64,000 bases of DNA, taken from positions 1 to 64,000 of the forward strand of contig NZ_JAPDNT010000011.1 of NCBI RefSeq assembly GCF_025989185.1. The letters are read 5' to 3'. Positions 1 through 8,865 of the stretch are shown here, piece by piece. A program made the translations under genes and the position numbers. Source of the stretch: Limobrevibacterium gyesilva (GTDB taxonomy: Bacteria > Pseudomonadota > Alphaproteobacteria > Acetobacterales > Acetobacteraceae). Each line of letters starts with the position of its first letter. The first letter of the stretch is position 1. A model generated the notes under the pieces. That model saw nothing but the letters and a program-made list of their open reading frames with translations. It did not search any database and had not been told where the DNA came from.

Positions 1-546
1 GGCGGGCGGCGCGGGGCGCATCAGCAGGGCTCGTACGCGCAACGTGTCGCCGGTCGCCACGGCCACCTCGTCGCCGGCGCGCAGCCGCACCCGTACCGCG
101 CGCGGCAAGGCCGCGCCGCCGTCCAGCGACGGCTGCTCCAGCAGCACGCGCCGCCCCTGCGGCAGCTGTTCCACCATGCGCACCGTGCCGGTGACGATGG
201 CGGCCCGCGACGGCACCTCCACCAGAGGCGGCGCGCGCGCGGTGGCGAGCTGGGCCGAGCCGAACCCGAGCGCCACCGCCGCGGCCGCCCAGCACGGCGC
301 GCGCAGCCAGGGCCGGTACCCGGCCAGCCCGCCCAAGCCCAGGCACAGCACCAGCGCCACGGCACTGGCCCAGGCCGGCGGCTCGACCGTCAGGGTGAAA
401 TAGCCGGCCACGCCCGCCGCCATCAGCACCGGCAGCCACAGCGCGAAACGGCCACGCTCGGCCGCCGCCCAGGCGGCCACCCGCGCCGTCGCCGCCTGCG
501 CCCGAAGCTGCCAGGCGGCGGGTGCGGTCGCGATCTGCTGCTGCAT
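1..546 (-). CDS. comEC: ComEC/Rec2-family DNA uptake protein, N-terminal part (runs off window)
   Basis: Reading leftward from ATG at 546, the frame stays open for 182 codons and leaves the window without a stop. Hydrophobic segments lie at about residues 34-54, 59-76 and 84-98. A soluble beta-rich stretch follows (about 105-182) with the pattern G-V--VE-LP-GRRVLLE and, later, GDTLRVRALL, as in the DUF4131/OB-fold region of ComEC proteins. ComEC is the inner-membrane channel that passes single-stranded DNA during natural transformation. The channel and beta-lactamase-like domains lie outside the window, so function rests on the N-terminus alone. It is divergent from gltX, with 81 bases between the two starts. 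Confidence 0.72.
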   Translation of the reverse strand, partial: MQQQIATAPAAWQLRAQAATARVAAWAAAERGRFALWLPVLMAAGVAGYFTLTVEPPAWASAVALVLCLGLGGLAGYRPWLRAPCWAAAAVALGFGSAQLATARAPPLVEVPSRAAIVTGTVRMVEQLPQGRRVLLEQPSLDGGAALPRAVRVRLRAGDEVAVATGDTLRVRALLMRPAPPA

Positions 547-627
547 GGCCGTTACGCTACCCTGGCAGACCTCTCGCCGTCATGGTCCGTCATGCTAGAA
601 GCCGCGCCTTCCCTGAGAGCATAGAGC

Positions 628-2025
628 ATGACCGTCCGCACCCGTTTCGCCCCCAGCCCCACCGGCCTGCTGCATATCGGCGGCGCCCGGACCGCCCTGT
701 TCAACTACCTGTTCAGCCGCCACCACGGCGGCCAGTTCCTGCTGCGCATCGAGGACACCGACCGGGAACGCAGCACCGCGCAGGCCACGCAGGTGATCCT
801 GGACGGCCTTGCCTGGCTCGGCCTGACCCCGGACGAGCCGCCGGTCTACCAGTCCACGCGCCAGGCCCGGCACGCCGAGGTGGCGATGCAGATGCTGGAA
901 TCGGGCCACGCCTATCGCTGCTACTGCACGCCGGATGAGCTGAAGCAGATGCGCGAGCAGGCATTGGCCGAGGGCCGGCCGCCCCGCTACGACGGGCGCT
1001 GGCGCGACCGCGACCCCAAGGACGCGCCCCCCGGCGTGAAGCCCGCGATCCGCCTGAAAGCCCCGCGTGACGGCGAGACCGTGGTCGCCGACCTGGTGCA
1101 GGGCGACGTGCGCGTCGGCAACACGGAACTCGACGACATGATCATCCTGCGCAGCGACGGCACGCCGACCTACCTGCACGCGGTGGTGGTCGACGATCAC
1201 GACATGGGCATCACCCATGTGGTCCGCGGCGACGACCACCTGACCAACACCTTCCGCCAGGTGCAGGTCTACGACGCAATGGGCTGGGACAAGCCGCATT
1301 TCGCCCACATCCCGCTGATCCATGGCGCCGACGGCGCCAAGCTGTCCAAGCGCCACGGCGCGGTGTCGGTGCTGGAGTTCCGCGAGGAGGGCTATCTGCC
1401 GGAGGCGCTGTGCAACTACCTGCTGCGCCTGGGCTGGGGCCATGGCGACGCCGAGATCCTGTCGCGCGAGGAGGCGATTGCGCTGTTCGACCTCGGCGGC
1501 GTCGGCCGCGCCGCCAGCCGCATGGACTACGCCAAGCTGACCCATGTGAACGGCATCTGGCTGCGCCGGGCCGATGACGACCGGCTGACCCAGGAGGTGC
1601 TGCAGCGGCTGGCCCACCGGCCGGAGCTGGCGCTGGGCACGGTCGCGGCGCACCGCATCCGCACCCTCATGCCTGGCCTGAAGGAGCGTGCGAAGACACT
1701 CGTGGACCTCGCGGATTCCGCGGCTTTCCTGGCGCACCCGCTGCCGCTGCCCATGGAGCCGAAGGCCGCCGCGCTTCTGACCGCCGAGAACCGGCTGATG
1801 CTGCGTGAGCTGGCGGCCGCCCTGGCCGGGACGGACTTCGGCCCGGAACGCATCGACGCCGCTTTGCGCGCGTTTGCCGAGACGCATGGCAGGAAGCTCG
1901 GCCAGGTGGCGCAGCCGCTGCGCGCCGCCGTCGCCGGCAGCACCGTGAGCCCGGGGATCGACATGACCCTGGCAGCGCTTGGCCGCGAAGAGGCGCTGGC
2001 CCGGATCGCTGCGGTATCGACCTGA
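628..2025 (+). CDS. gltX: Glutamate--tRNA ligase (class I)
   Basis: Charges tRNA-Glu (and in many alphaproteobacteria also tRNA-Gln before transamidation) with glutamate in the cytoplasm. The 465-residue length fits the family. The class I signatures are present: [16 protein letters not shown] with the HIGH-like HIGG at residues 16-19, and KLSKRHG at 238-244 as the KMSKS loop. The GDDHLTNT and [11 protein letters not shown] segments in between are typical GluRS. The ATG at 628 is preceded by a purine-rich GAGAGC stretch. Many relatives carry two GltX paralogues; this window shows only one, so which of the two it is cannot be decided. Confidence 0.96.
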   Translation: MTVRTRFAPSPTGLLHIGGARTALFNYLFSRHHGGQFLLRIEDTDRERSTAQATQVILDGLAWLGLTPDEPPVYQSTRQARHAEVAMQMLESGHAYRCYCTPDELKQMREQALAEGRPPRYDGRWRDRDPKDAPPGVKPAIRLKAPRDGETVVADLVQGDVRVGNTELDDMIILRSDGTPTYLHAVVVDDHDMGITHVVRGDDHLTNTFRQVQVYDAMGWDKPHFAHIPLIHGADGAKLSKRHGAVSVLEFREEGYLPEALCNYLLRLGWGHGDAEILSREEAIALFDLGGVGRAASRMDYAKLTHVNGIWLRRADDDRLTQEVLQRLAHRPELALGTVAAHRIRTLMPGLKERAKTLVDLADSAAFLAHPLPLPMEPKAAALLTAENRLMLRELAAALAGTDFGPERIDAALRAFAETHGRKLGQVAQPLRAAVAGSTVSPGIDMTLAALGREEALARIAAVST

Positions 2026-2092
2026 GGGGTGCTGGCGGCGCGTCCACACCGCCGCTAAGGTCCGGCCCCGGACAGCCCCGGGACTCGGACCT

Positions 2093-3028
2093 TTGCACCA
2101 CCGCAACCGCCATCTGCTGCAGATCGAGGGCATGCACCCGCCCCAGATCGACGCCATGCTCGACCTGGCCGAGAGCTATGTGCTGCTCAACCGGTCCGGC
2201 AAGACTCAGCGCGACCTGCTGCGCGGCCGCACCCTGATCAATTTGTTCTTCGAGGACAGCACCCGCACCCGCACCAGCTTCGAACTGGCAGGCAAGCGGC
2301 TGGGGGCGGACGTGATCAACATGTCCGTCTCCACCAGCAGCGTGAACAAGGGCGAGACGCTGCTCGACACCGCGGCCACGCTGAACGCGATGAACTGTGA
2401 CCTGCTGGTGGTGCGCCACGACCAGTCCGGCGCACCCGCGCTGCTGGCACAGAAAGTGGACGCGGCGGTGATCAACGCCGGCGACGGCACCCACGAGCAT
2501 CCCACCCAGGCATTGCTGGACGCGCTGACCATCCGCCGCCGCAAGGGGCGCTTGCAGGGGCTGACCATCGCCATCTGCGGCGACGTGCTGCACAGCCGCG
2601 TGGCCCGCAGCAACATCCACCTGCTGACGGCCATGGGCAGCCGGGTGCGCGTGGTCGGCCCGCCGACGCTGCTGCCGTCCAACGCCGAGAGGCTGGGCGT
2701 GGACGTGTTCCACGACATGAAATCCGGCCTGGACGGCGCCGATATCGTGATGATGCTGCGCCTGCAGCGGGAGCGGATGAACCGCAGCCTGATCCCCAGC
2801 TTTCGAGAATATTTCCGCTTCTATGGCCTTGATTCCGAAAAATTCGCCTATGCGAAGCCGGATGCCCTGGTGATGCATCCCGGCCCGATGAACCGCGGCG
2901 TGGAGATCGACAGCGCGGTGGCGGATCACCCTGAGCGCAGCGTCATCAAGGAGCAGGTGGAGATGGGCGTCGCGGTTCGCATGGCCGTGCTCGATATCCT
3001 GTCCCGGGCGAACCATCGCAATGACTGA
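2093..3028 (+). CDS. pyrB: Aspartate carbamoyltransferase catalytic subunit
   Basis: Condenses carbamoyl phosphate with aspartate, the committed step of pyrimidine synthesis. Carbamoyl-phosphate motif STRTRTSFE is at about residues 56-64; HPTQALLD and [12 protein letters not shown] follow. The start is uncertain. The in-frame ATG at 1979 would overlap gltX and add a 38-residue tail unlike the family, whereas TTG at 2093 gives [13 protein letters not shown], close to the usual PyrB N-terminus, and 311 residues; I chose TTG. The next ATG (2132) would cut conserved sequence. The stop overlaps the ATG of the pyrC-like gene by 8 bases, so the two are translationally coupled. Partnership with a non-catalytic PyrC' is expected. 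Confidence 0.93.
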   Translation: MHHRNRHLLQIEGMHPPQIDAMLDLAESYVLLNRSGKTQRDLLRGRTLINLFFEDSTRTRTSFELAGKRLGADVINMSVSTSSVNKGETLLDTAATLNAMNCDLLVVRHDQSGAPALLAQKVDAAVINAGDGTHEHPTQALLDALTIRRRKGRLQGLTIAICGDVLHSRVARSNIHLLTAMGSRVRVVGPPTLLPSNAERLGVDVFHDMKSGLDGADIVMMLRLQRERMNRSLIPSFREYFRFYGLDSEKFAYAKPDALVMHPGPMNRGVEIDSAVADHPERSVIKEQVEMGVAVRMAVLDILSRANHRND

Positions 3029-4298
3029 CCTCCTGTTCCGCAATGTCCGCCTGATCGACCCCGCCGCCGGCCTCGACCAGCCCGGGGAGTTGCTGGTGCG
3101 CGACGGGAAGATCGCCGATCTCGGCCCGTCGCTGGGCCAGCCGGACGGGGCCACGCTCATCGAGGGCGACGGCGCCGTGCTCTGCCCCGGCCTTGTCGAC
3201 ATGCGCGCCGAACTGGGCGAGCCCGGCGGCGAATACCGGGAAACCATCACATCGGCCGCCGAGGCCGCAGCGGCCGGCGGCATCACCACCCTGGCCGCAC
3301 TGCCCGACACCCGCCCTACGATCGATGACCCGGCGCTGGTACGCCTGCTGCGGACCCGCGGCGAGGAGACGGGCAGCCTGACCATCCTGCCTTACGCCGC
3401 CGCCACGCGCGGCTGCCGCGGCGAGGAGATGGCCGAGATCGGCCTGCTGCACGAGGCCGGCGCGGTGGCCTTCACCGACGGCGCGCGGGCGATCGGCTCG
3501 GCGCGGATGATGCGGCTGATCCTGTCCTATGCCAGCGGCTTCGGCGCGCGCGTCGTCCAGCATCCCGAGGAGCCGAGCCTGGCCGAGGGGGGTGCCGCCA
3601 CCCAGGGCGAGCTGGCGACGCGGCTGGGGCTGCCGGCGATTCCCGCCGCCGCCGAGGCGATCCTGGTGGCGCGCGATATCAGGCTGGCGCAGATGACCGG
3701 CGGCACCGTGCATTTCGCGCATGTCTCCACCGCCGAGGCGCTGGAGCTGATCCGCCGCGCCAAGGCGGACGGGCTGGCCGTCACCTGCGACACGGCGCCG
3801 CCCTATTTCGACCTGAACGAGACGGCGATCGGCAATTTCCGCACCTACGCCAAGCTGTCGCCGCCGCTGCGCCGCGAGGCCGACCGCCTCGCCGTCGCCG
3901 CGGCGCTGGCCGACGGCACCATCGACGCCATCGCCAGCGACCATCAGCCGCGCGACGCCGACGACAAGCGCCTGCCGTTCGCCCAGGCGGCGGCCGGCGG
4001 CGCCGGGCTCGCGACGTTGCTGGCGGTGACGCTGGTGCAGGTGCATGGCGGCACGCTGCCGCTGATCCAGGCGCTCGGCCTGCTGACCGTCCGCCCGGCG
4101 CGGCTGCTGGGCAGCGCGGCCGGCACCCTGGGCAAAGGCGTCGCCGCCGATCTGTGCCTGTTCCAGCCGGACCGCGCCTGGCAGGTGGAAGCCGGCGCCC
4201 TGCCCGGCAAGGCGCAGAACACGCCGTTCGATGGGCGCGCCCTGGAAGGCCGGGTCGTCGGCACCTGGAAGGCCGGACGCCGGGTGTTCGGCGCATGA
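3021..4298 (+). CDS. Dihydroorotase-like protein lacking the HxH zinc motif (PyrC'/PyrX type)
   Basis: A 425-residue amidohydrolase of the long dihydroorotase family. Visible signatures are [45 protein letters not shown] and [17 protein letters not shown]. In catalytic enzymes the first motif reads DxHxH; here it is DMRAE, so both metal-binding histidines are missing, while later His and Asp positions remain. In Pseudomonas and relatives such an inactive PyrC' homologue forms the structural partner of aspartate carbamoyltransferase, which fits the 8-base overlap with pyrB. A true dihydroorotase should be encoded elsewhere. Function as an ATCase scaffold is inference. Its stop overlaps the plsY start (ATGA). 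Confidence 0.88.
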   Translation: MTDLLFRNVRLIDPAAGLDQPGELLVRDGKIADLGPSLGQPDGATLIEGDGAVLCPGLVDMRAELGEPGGEYRETITSAAEAAAAGGITTLAALPDTRPTIDDPALVRLLRTRGEETGSLTILPYAAATRGCRGEEMAEIGLLHEAGAVAFTDGARAIGSARMMRLILSYASGFGARVVQHPEEPSLAEGGAATQGELATRLGLPAIPAAAEAILVARDIRLAQMTGGTVHFAHVSTAEALELIRRAKADGLAVTCDTAPPYFDLNETAIGNFRTYAKLSPPLRREADRLAVAAALADGTIDAIASDHQPRDADDKRLPFAQAAAGGAGLATLLAVTLVQVHGGTLPLIQALGLLTVRPARLLGSAAGTLGKGVAADLCLFQPDRAWQVEAGALPGKAQNTPFDGRALEGRVVGTWKAGRRVFGA

Positions 4299-4903
4299 CG
4301 GGCATGGACCTCTCGACCTCGCTGGTGCTCGTGGCCGCCGCCGCCTACCTGATCGGCGCCATCCCGTTCGGCCTGCTGCTGACGCGCGCGGCCGGGCTGG
4401 GCGACATCCGCAAGGTGGGCTCGGGCAATATCGGCGCCACCAATGTGCTGCGGACCGGGCGCAAGGGCCTCGCCGCCGCGACGGTGCTGCTGGACGGCGC
4501 GAAAGGGGCCGCCGCCGTGCTGCTGGGCCAGGCGATCGCCGGGGTTCCCGGCGTGTTCGTGGCCGGGCTCGCCGCAGTCATCGGCCATCTGTTCCCGGTC
4601 TGGCTGCGCTTCCGCGGGGGCAAGGGGGTGGCCACCGGGTTCGGCGTGCTGATCGCCGCCAGCCCCCTGGTCGGCCTGCTGTCGGGTGCGGTCTGGATCG
4701 CCACCGCCGCCGTCACCCGCATCTCCTCGGCCAGTGCCCTGGCCGCCTTCGCCGCGGCGCCGATCCTGGCGTTTGCGCTGCATGCCCAGCAGCCCGTGCT
4801 GGGCCTCGCCTTGGCCGTGGCTGCCATGGTCTATCTGCGCCACCGCACCAACATCGAACGGTTGATCTCCGGGACCGAGCCCCGGATCGGCGCGGGGAAA
4901 TAA
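4295..4903 (+). CDS. plsY: Glycerol-3-phosphate acyltransferase PlsY (acyl-phosphate type)
   Basis: Transfers an acyl group from acyl-phosphate to glycerol-3-phosphate at the inner membrane, the first step of phospholipid synthesis. The 202-residue protein has several hydrophobic segments and the PlsY loop signatures: GSGNIGATNVLR (about 43-54), IGHLFPVWLRFRGGKGVATG, and a C-terminal LRHRTNIERL. The ATG at 4295 overlaps the stop of the preceding pyrC-like gene (ATGA), which supports this start over upstream in-frame codons. It belongs to the pyrB-pyrC'-plsY-dprA run. Confidence 0.96.
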   Translation: MTGMDLSTSLVLVAAAAYLIGAIPFGLLLTRAAGLGDIRKVGSGNIGATNVLRTGRKGLAAATVLLDGAKGAAAVLLGQAIAGVPGVFVAGLAAVIGHLFPVWLRFRGGKGVATGFGVLIAASPLVGLLSGAVWIATAAVTRISSASALAAFAAAPILAFALHAQQPVLGLALAVAAMVYLRHRTNIERLISGTEPRIGAGK

Positions 4904-4914
4904 GGCGCCGCCAA

Positions 4915-6075
4915 ATGAGGGTCGACCCGGAACGCGACATGATCGACCGGTTGCGCCTCGCGCGCACGGACGGTGTCGGGCCGGTCGCCTATCGCCGCCT
5001 GCTGCGCCGCTTCGGCAGCGCCGCGGCCGCACTCGACGCCCTGCCCGGCCTCGCCCGCGCCGGCGGCCGGGCCACGCCGCCGGAAATCCCGCCGCCCGCT
5101 GTGGCGCTGCGCGAGATCGAGCGGGTGCGCAAGCTTGGCGCCCGGCTGCTGTTCCTGGACCGTTCAGACTACCCGCCGTTGCTGGCACTGCTGGACGACG
5201 CGCCGCCGGTGATCGCGGTGCTGGGCGACGCGTCGGCAACGGCGGCGCGATCGGTGGCGGTGGTGGGCAGCCGCAATGCGTCCGCCAATGGGCAGCGCAT
5301 CGCCGAGAGCATGGCCGAGGAACTGGCCGCCGCCGGGTTGGTCGTCGTCTCCGGGCTCGCCCGCGGCATCGACGCCGCCGCCCATGCCGGCGCGCTGCAC
5401 GCCGGCCGCACCGTCGCCTGCGTGGCCGGCGGCATCGATGTCGTCTACCCGTCCGAGAACGCCGCCCTGCAGGCCCGCATCGCCGCCGGCGGCGCCGTCG
5501 TCGCCGAGGCGCCGCCCGGCACCGCCCCGCAGGCGCGCCATTTCCCGCGCCGCAACCGCATCATCGCCGGCCTGTCGCTGGGCGTGGTGGTGGTGGAGGC
5601 GGCGCCCCGCTCCGGCAGCCTGATCACCGCGCGCCTCGCCGTCGAGGCCAACCGGGACGTGTTCGCAGTCCCCGGCTCGCCGCTGGATCCGCGCTGCCGC
5701 GGCTCCAACGGCCTGTTGCGCGAGGGCGCGGTGCTGGCCGAGACCGCGGCGGACGTGCTGGAACATTTGCGTGAGGGCATCTCGCGCTCGCCGCTGTTCG
5801 CCCGCGACGCGCCCCAGGGCCCGCCGCGCGGGCTTCGCGAGCCGCTCGCAGCCATCGATGAGCAGCCGGATATGGCGCCCGAAGAGCTCCTGCAGGCCCG
5901 GTCCGAGGTGCTGGGCCTGCTGGGCCCGGCACCCACAGCGGTTGACGATCTTATCCGGCGCTGCCAGTTCTCTGCGGCCGCCGTCATGTCCGTCCTGCTG
6001 GACCTGGAGATCGCGGGGCGAGTGGAGGCGTTGCCGGGCAACCGGGTTGCGCTGCTCGGAGAACCGGGGGTCTAG
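4915..6075 (+). CDS. dprA: DNA-processing protein DprA
   Basis: Loads RecA onto incoming single-stranded DNA during transformation. In this 386-residue protein the Rossmann-like DprA core starts at GSRNAS (G118-S119-R120) and contains VVSGLARGIDAAAH, AGGIDVVYP, HFPRRNRIIAGLS and SGSLITARLA. The region after about residue 320 looks like the C-terminal winged-helix (DML1-like) domain. An N-terminal helical part has the LARTDGVGPVAYRRLL pattern. The start could also be the ATG at 4939; the ATG at 4915 sits 11 bases after plsY. A comEC-like gene occurs at the left edge of the window, consistent with a competence gene set, but other competence genes are not visible. Confidence 0.95.
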   Translation: MRVDPERDMIDRLRLARTDGVGPVAYRRLLRRFGSAAAALDALPGLARAGGRATPPEIPPPAVALREIERVRKLGARLLFLDRSDYPPLLALLDDAPPVIAVLGDASATAARSVAVVGSRNASANGQRIAESMAEELAAAGLVVVSGLARGIDAAAHAGALHAGRTVACVAGGIDVVYPSENAALQARIAAGGAVVAEAPPGTAPQARHFPRRNRIIAGLSLGVVVVEAAPRSGSLITARLAVEANRDVFAVPGSPLDPRCRGSNGLLREGAVLAETAADVLEHLREGISRSPLFARDAPQGPPRGLREPLAAIDEQPDMAPEELLQARSEVLGLLGPAPTAVDDLIRRCQFSAAAVMSVLLDLEIAGRVEALPGNRVALLGEPGV

Positions 6076-6095
6076 CCCCCACCCAATAGGATCAA

Positions 6096-8864
6096 ATGTC
6101 GGACGTCGTTGTCGTCGAATCCCCCGCCAAGGCCAAGACAATCAACAAATATCTGGGCAGCGGTTATACCGTGCTGGCCAGCTTCGGGCATGTGCGCGAC
6201 CTGCCGCCCAAGGATGGCAGCGTGCGGCCCGAACAGGATTTCGAGATGGACTGGGCCGCGGACGACCGTGGCAGCCGCCAGATCGCGGCCATCGCCAAGG
6301 CGCTGAAAGGGGCGAAAACCCTCTATCTCGCCACCGACCCGGATCGCGAGGGCGAGGCCATCTCGTGGCATGTGCGGGCCATGCTGGCTGACAGGCACGC
6401 GCTGAAGGGGGTGGATGTCCGCCGCATCACCTTCAACGAGATCACCCGCAACGCCGTCCGCTACGCCATCGCCCACCCCCGTGACCTCGATCAGCCGCTG
6501 ATCGAGGCCTACATGGCCCGCCGCGCGCTGGACTACCTGGTCGGCTTCACCCTCTCGCCGGTGCTGTGGCGCAAGCTGCCGGGCAGCCGCAGCGCCGGGC
6601 GCGTGCAATCGGTGGCGCTGCGCCTGATCTGCGAGCGCGAGGCGGAGATCGAGGCGTTCCGGCCGCGCGAGTACTGGACCGTCGAGGCGCAGTTCACCAC
6701 CCCCGCCGGCGCCCCGTTCACGGCGCGGCTGACGCATCTGGACGGGAAGAAGCTCGACCAGTTCGACCTCAACACCGCCGAACTGGCCAACCGCGCCAAG
6801 GCCGCCGTCGAGGCCGGCACCTTCACGGTGGCCGGCGTCGAGCGCCGCCGCGTCAAGCGCAACCCGCCGGCGCCGTTCACCACCTCCACCGTGCAGCAGG
6901 AAGCCTCGCGCAAGCTCGGCTTCGGCGCGCAGCAGACCATGCGCCTGGCGCAGGGGCTGTACGAAGGCGTGGACATCGACGGCGACACCGTCGGCCTGAT
7001 CACCTACATGCGCACCGACGGCGTGCAGATGGCGCGCGAGGCGATTTCCGCCATCCGCGACCACGTGAAGGCCGAATACGGCACGCCCTACCTGCCCGGC
7101 GCCCCGCGCGAATACAGCAGCAAGGCCAAGAACGCCCAGGAGGCGCACGAGGCGATCCGTCCCACCGACGTGGCGCTGACCCCCGAGCGCGTCGCCCGCT
7201 ACCTGAACCCGGACCAGCGCCGCCTCTACGAGCTGATCTGGAAGCGCGCCGTCGCCAGCCAGATGCAGTCGGCCGAGCTGGACCAGGTGACGGTGGAGAT
7301 CGCCGATCCCGCGCGCCCCAAGGGCCCGCGCCTGCGCGCCACCGGCTCCATCCTCGCCTTCGACGGCTTCCTGAAGCTGTACCGCGAGGACAAGGACGAC
7401 ACCGCCGAGGGCGAGGCCGAGGACGAGAACCGCATGCTGCCACCGATGGCCGAGCGCGACCCGCTGCGCCGCGGCGAGGTGCTGGCCGACCAGCATTTCA
7501 CCCAGCCGCCGCCGCGCTACTCGGAAGCCAGCCTGGTGAAGAAGATGGAGGAGCTGGGCATCGGCCGCCCCTCCACCTACGCCTCGATCCTGTCGGTGCT
7601 GCAGGACCGCAAATACGTGAAGCTGGACAAGCGCCGCTTCATGCCGGAGGACCGCGGCCGCCTGGTCACGGCGTTCCTGACCAGCTTCTTCGAACGCTAT
7701 GTCGATACCGGCTTCACCGCCTCGCTGGAGGAGCAGCTCGACGACATCTCCGGCGGGCGGGCCGACTGGCGCGCGGTGATGCGGGCCTTCTGGGAGGAGT
7801 TCTCCCGCGCCGTCGACCAGACCAAGGACCTGAAGATCAGCGACGTGATCTCGGCACTCGACCAGGATCTCGGTCCGCACTTCTTCCCGCCGCGCGACGA
7901 CGGCTCCGATCCGCGCAGCTGCCCGGCCTGCGGCAAGGGGCGGCTGGGGCTGAAGCTCGGCCGGCACGGCAGCTTCGTCGGCTGCTCGAACTACCCGAAC
8001 TGCCAGTACACCCGCCGTCTCGGCATGGACGGGGGCGAGGAGGCGGGCGAGACGCTGAAGGAGGGCATGCGCGAGCTGGGCCACCATCCCGACACCGGCG
8101 AGCCCATCACCGTGCGCCGCGGCCCCTACGGCGTGTACGCCCAGCAGGGCGAGCAGGTGCCGGACAGCAAGACCAAGCCGCGCCGCACCAGCCTGCCGCG
8201 CGGCGTGGACGGCGACACGCTGACTCTGGAGCAGGCCCTGGGCCTGCTGTCGCTGCCGCGCAACGTCGGCACCCATCCGGAGACGAAAGAGCCGATCGAG
8301 GCCGGCATCGGCCGCTTCGGCCCCTATGTGAAGATGGGCGGCGTGTTCGCCTCGCTCGACAAGGACGACGACGTGCTGTCGGTCGGCCTCAACCGCGCCG
8401 TCGATGTGCTGGCCCGGAAGCTCGCAAGCGTCCGAACGCTGGGGCCGCACCCCGCCGACAAGGAGCCGGTGCTGGTGCGCAAGGGCCGGTTCGGCCCGTA
8501 TGTGCAGCACGCCAACACGGTCGCCAACGTGCCGCGCGACGTGATGATGGACGACATCACCATCGCTCAGGCGGTGGCGCTGCTGGCCGAGAAGGGCAAG
8601 CAGCTGAAGCCGCGCGGCGGGCGCAAGGCTACGGCCAAGGCCGCGAAGGCCGCTCCGAAGACCGCGACCGAGACGGCGCCGAATAAGGCGGCCGCGCCGA
8701 AGAAGGCGCCGGCCAGGAAGGCGACGGCCGGCAAGGCCGCGCCGAAGAAGGCCGCGCCAACGAAGGCGGCGGCCAGGAAGCCGGCGGCGAAAAAACCCGC
8801 CGCGAAGAAGCCGGCCGCAAGAAAGTCTGCGGCCCCGGGGGCTTCCGACAAGGCAGCCGGATAG
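6096..8864 (+). CDS. topA: DNA topoisomerase I (type IA) with Lys/Ala-rich tail
   Basis: Relaxes negative supercoils. The N-terminal Toprim domain begins VVVESPAKAKTINKYLG and contains the acidic ATDPDREGEAISWH motif. The active-site tyrosine is in ITYMRTDG (Y304). One four-cysteine zinc ribbon is seen near residues 609-640 (CPACGKG...CSNYPNCQ). Three repeats of the type EPI-V-G-FGPYV follow, and from about residue 835 a lysine/alanine/proline-rich tail reaches residue 922 with repeated AAKKPAAKK-like units. Such tails resemble histone H1 or HupB tails and probably bind DNA. It lies 20 bases after dprA, and rnr begins one base beyond its stop. Confidence 0.97.
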   Translation: MSDVVVVESPAKAKTINKYLGSGYTVLASFGHVRDLPPKDGSVRPEQDFEMDWAADDRGSRQIAAIAKALKGAKTLYLATDPDREGEAISWHVRAMLADRHALKGVDVRRITFNEITRNAVRYAIAHPRDLDQPLIEAYMARRALDYLVGFTLSPVLWRKLPGSRSAGRVQSVALRLICEREAEIEAFRPREYWTVEAQFTTPAGAPFTARLTHLDGKKLDQFDLNTAELANRAKAAVEAGTFTVAGVERRRVKRNPPAPFTTSTVQQEASRKLGFGAQQTMRLAQGLYEGVDIDGDTVGLITYMRTDGVQMAREAISAIRDHVKAEYGTPYLPGAPREYSSKAKNAQEAHEAIRPTDVALTPERVARYLNPDQRRLYELIWKRAVASQMQSAELDQVTVEIADPARPKGPRLRATGSILAFDGFLKLYREDKDDTAEGEAEDENRMLPPMAERDPLRRGEVLADQHFTQPPPRYSEASLVKKMEELGIGRPSTYASILSVLQDRKYVKLDKRRFMPEDRGRLVTAFLTSFFERYVDTGFTASLEEQLDDISGGRADWRAVMRAFWEEFSRAVDQTKDLKISDVISALDQDLGPHFFPPRDDGSDPRSCPACGKGRLGLKLGRHGSFVGCSNYPNCQYTRRLGMDGGEEAGETLKEGMRELGHHPDTGEPITVRRGPYGVYAQQGEQVPDSKTKPRRTSLPRGVDGDTLTLEQALGLLSLPRNVGTHPETKEPIEAGIGRFGPYVKMGGVFASLDKDDDVLSVGLNRAVDVLARKLASVRTLGPHPADKEPVLVRKGRFGPYVQHANTVANVPRDVMMDDITIAQAVALLAEKGKQLKPRGGRKATAKAAKAAPKTATETAPNKAAAPKKAPARKATAGKAAPKKAAPTKAAARKPAAKKPAAKKPAARKSAAPGASDKAAG

Positions 8865-8865
8865 A

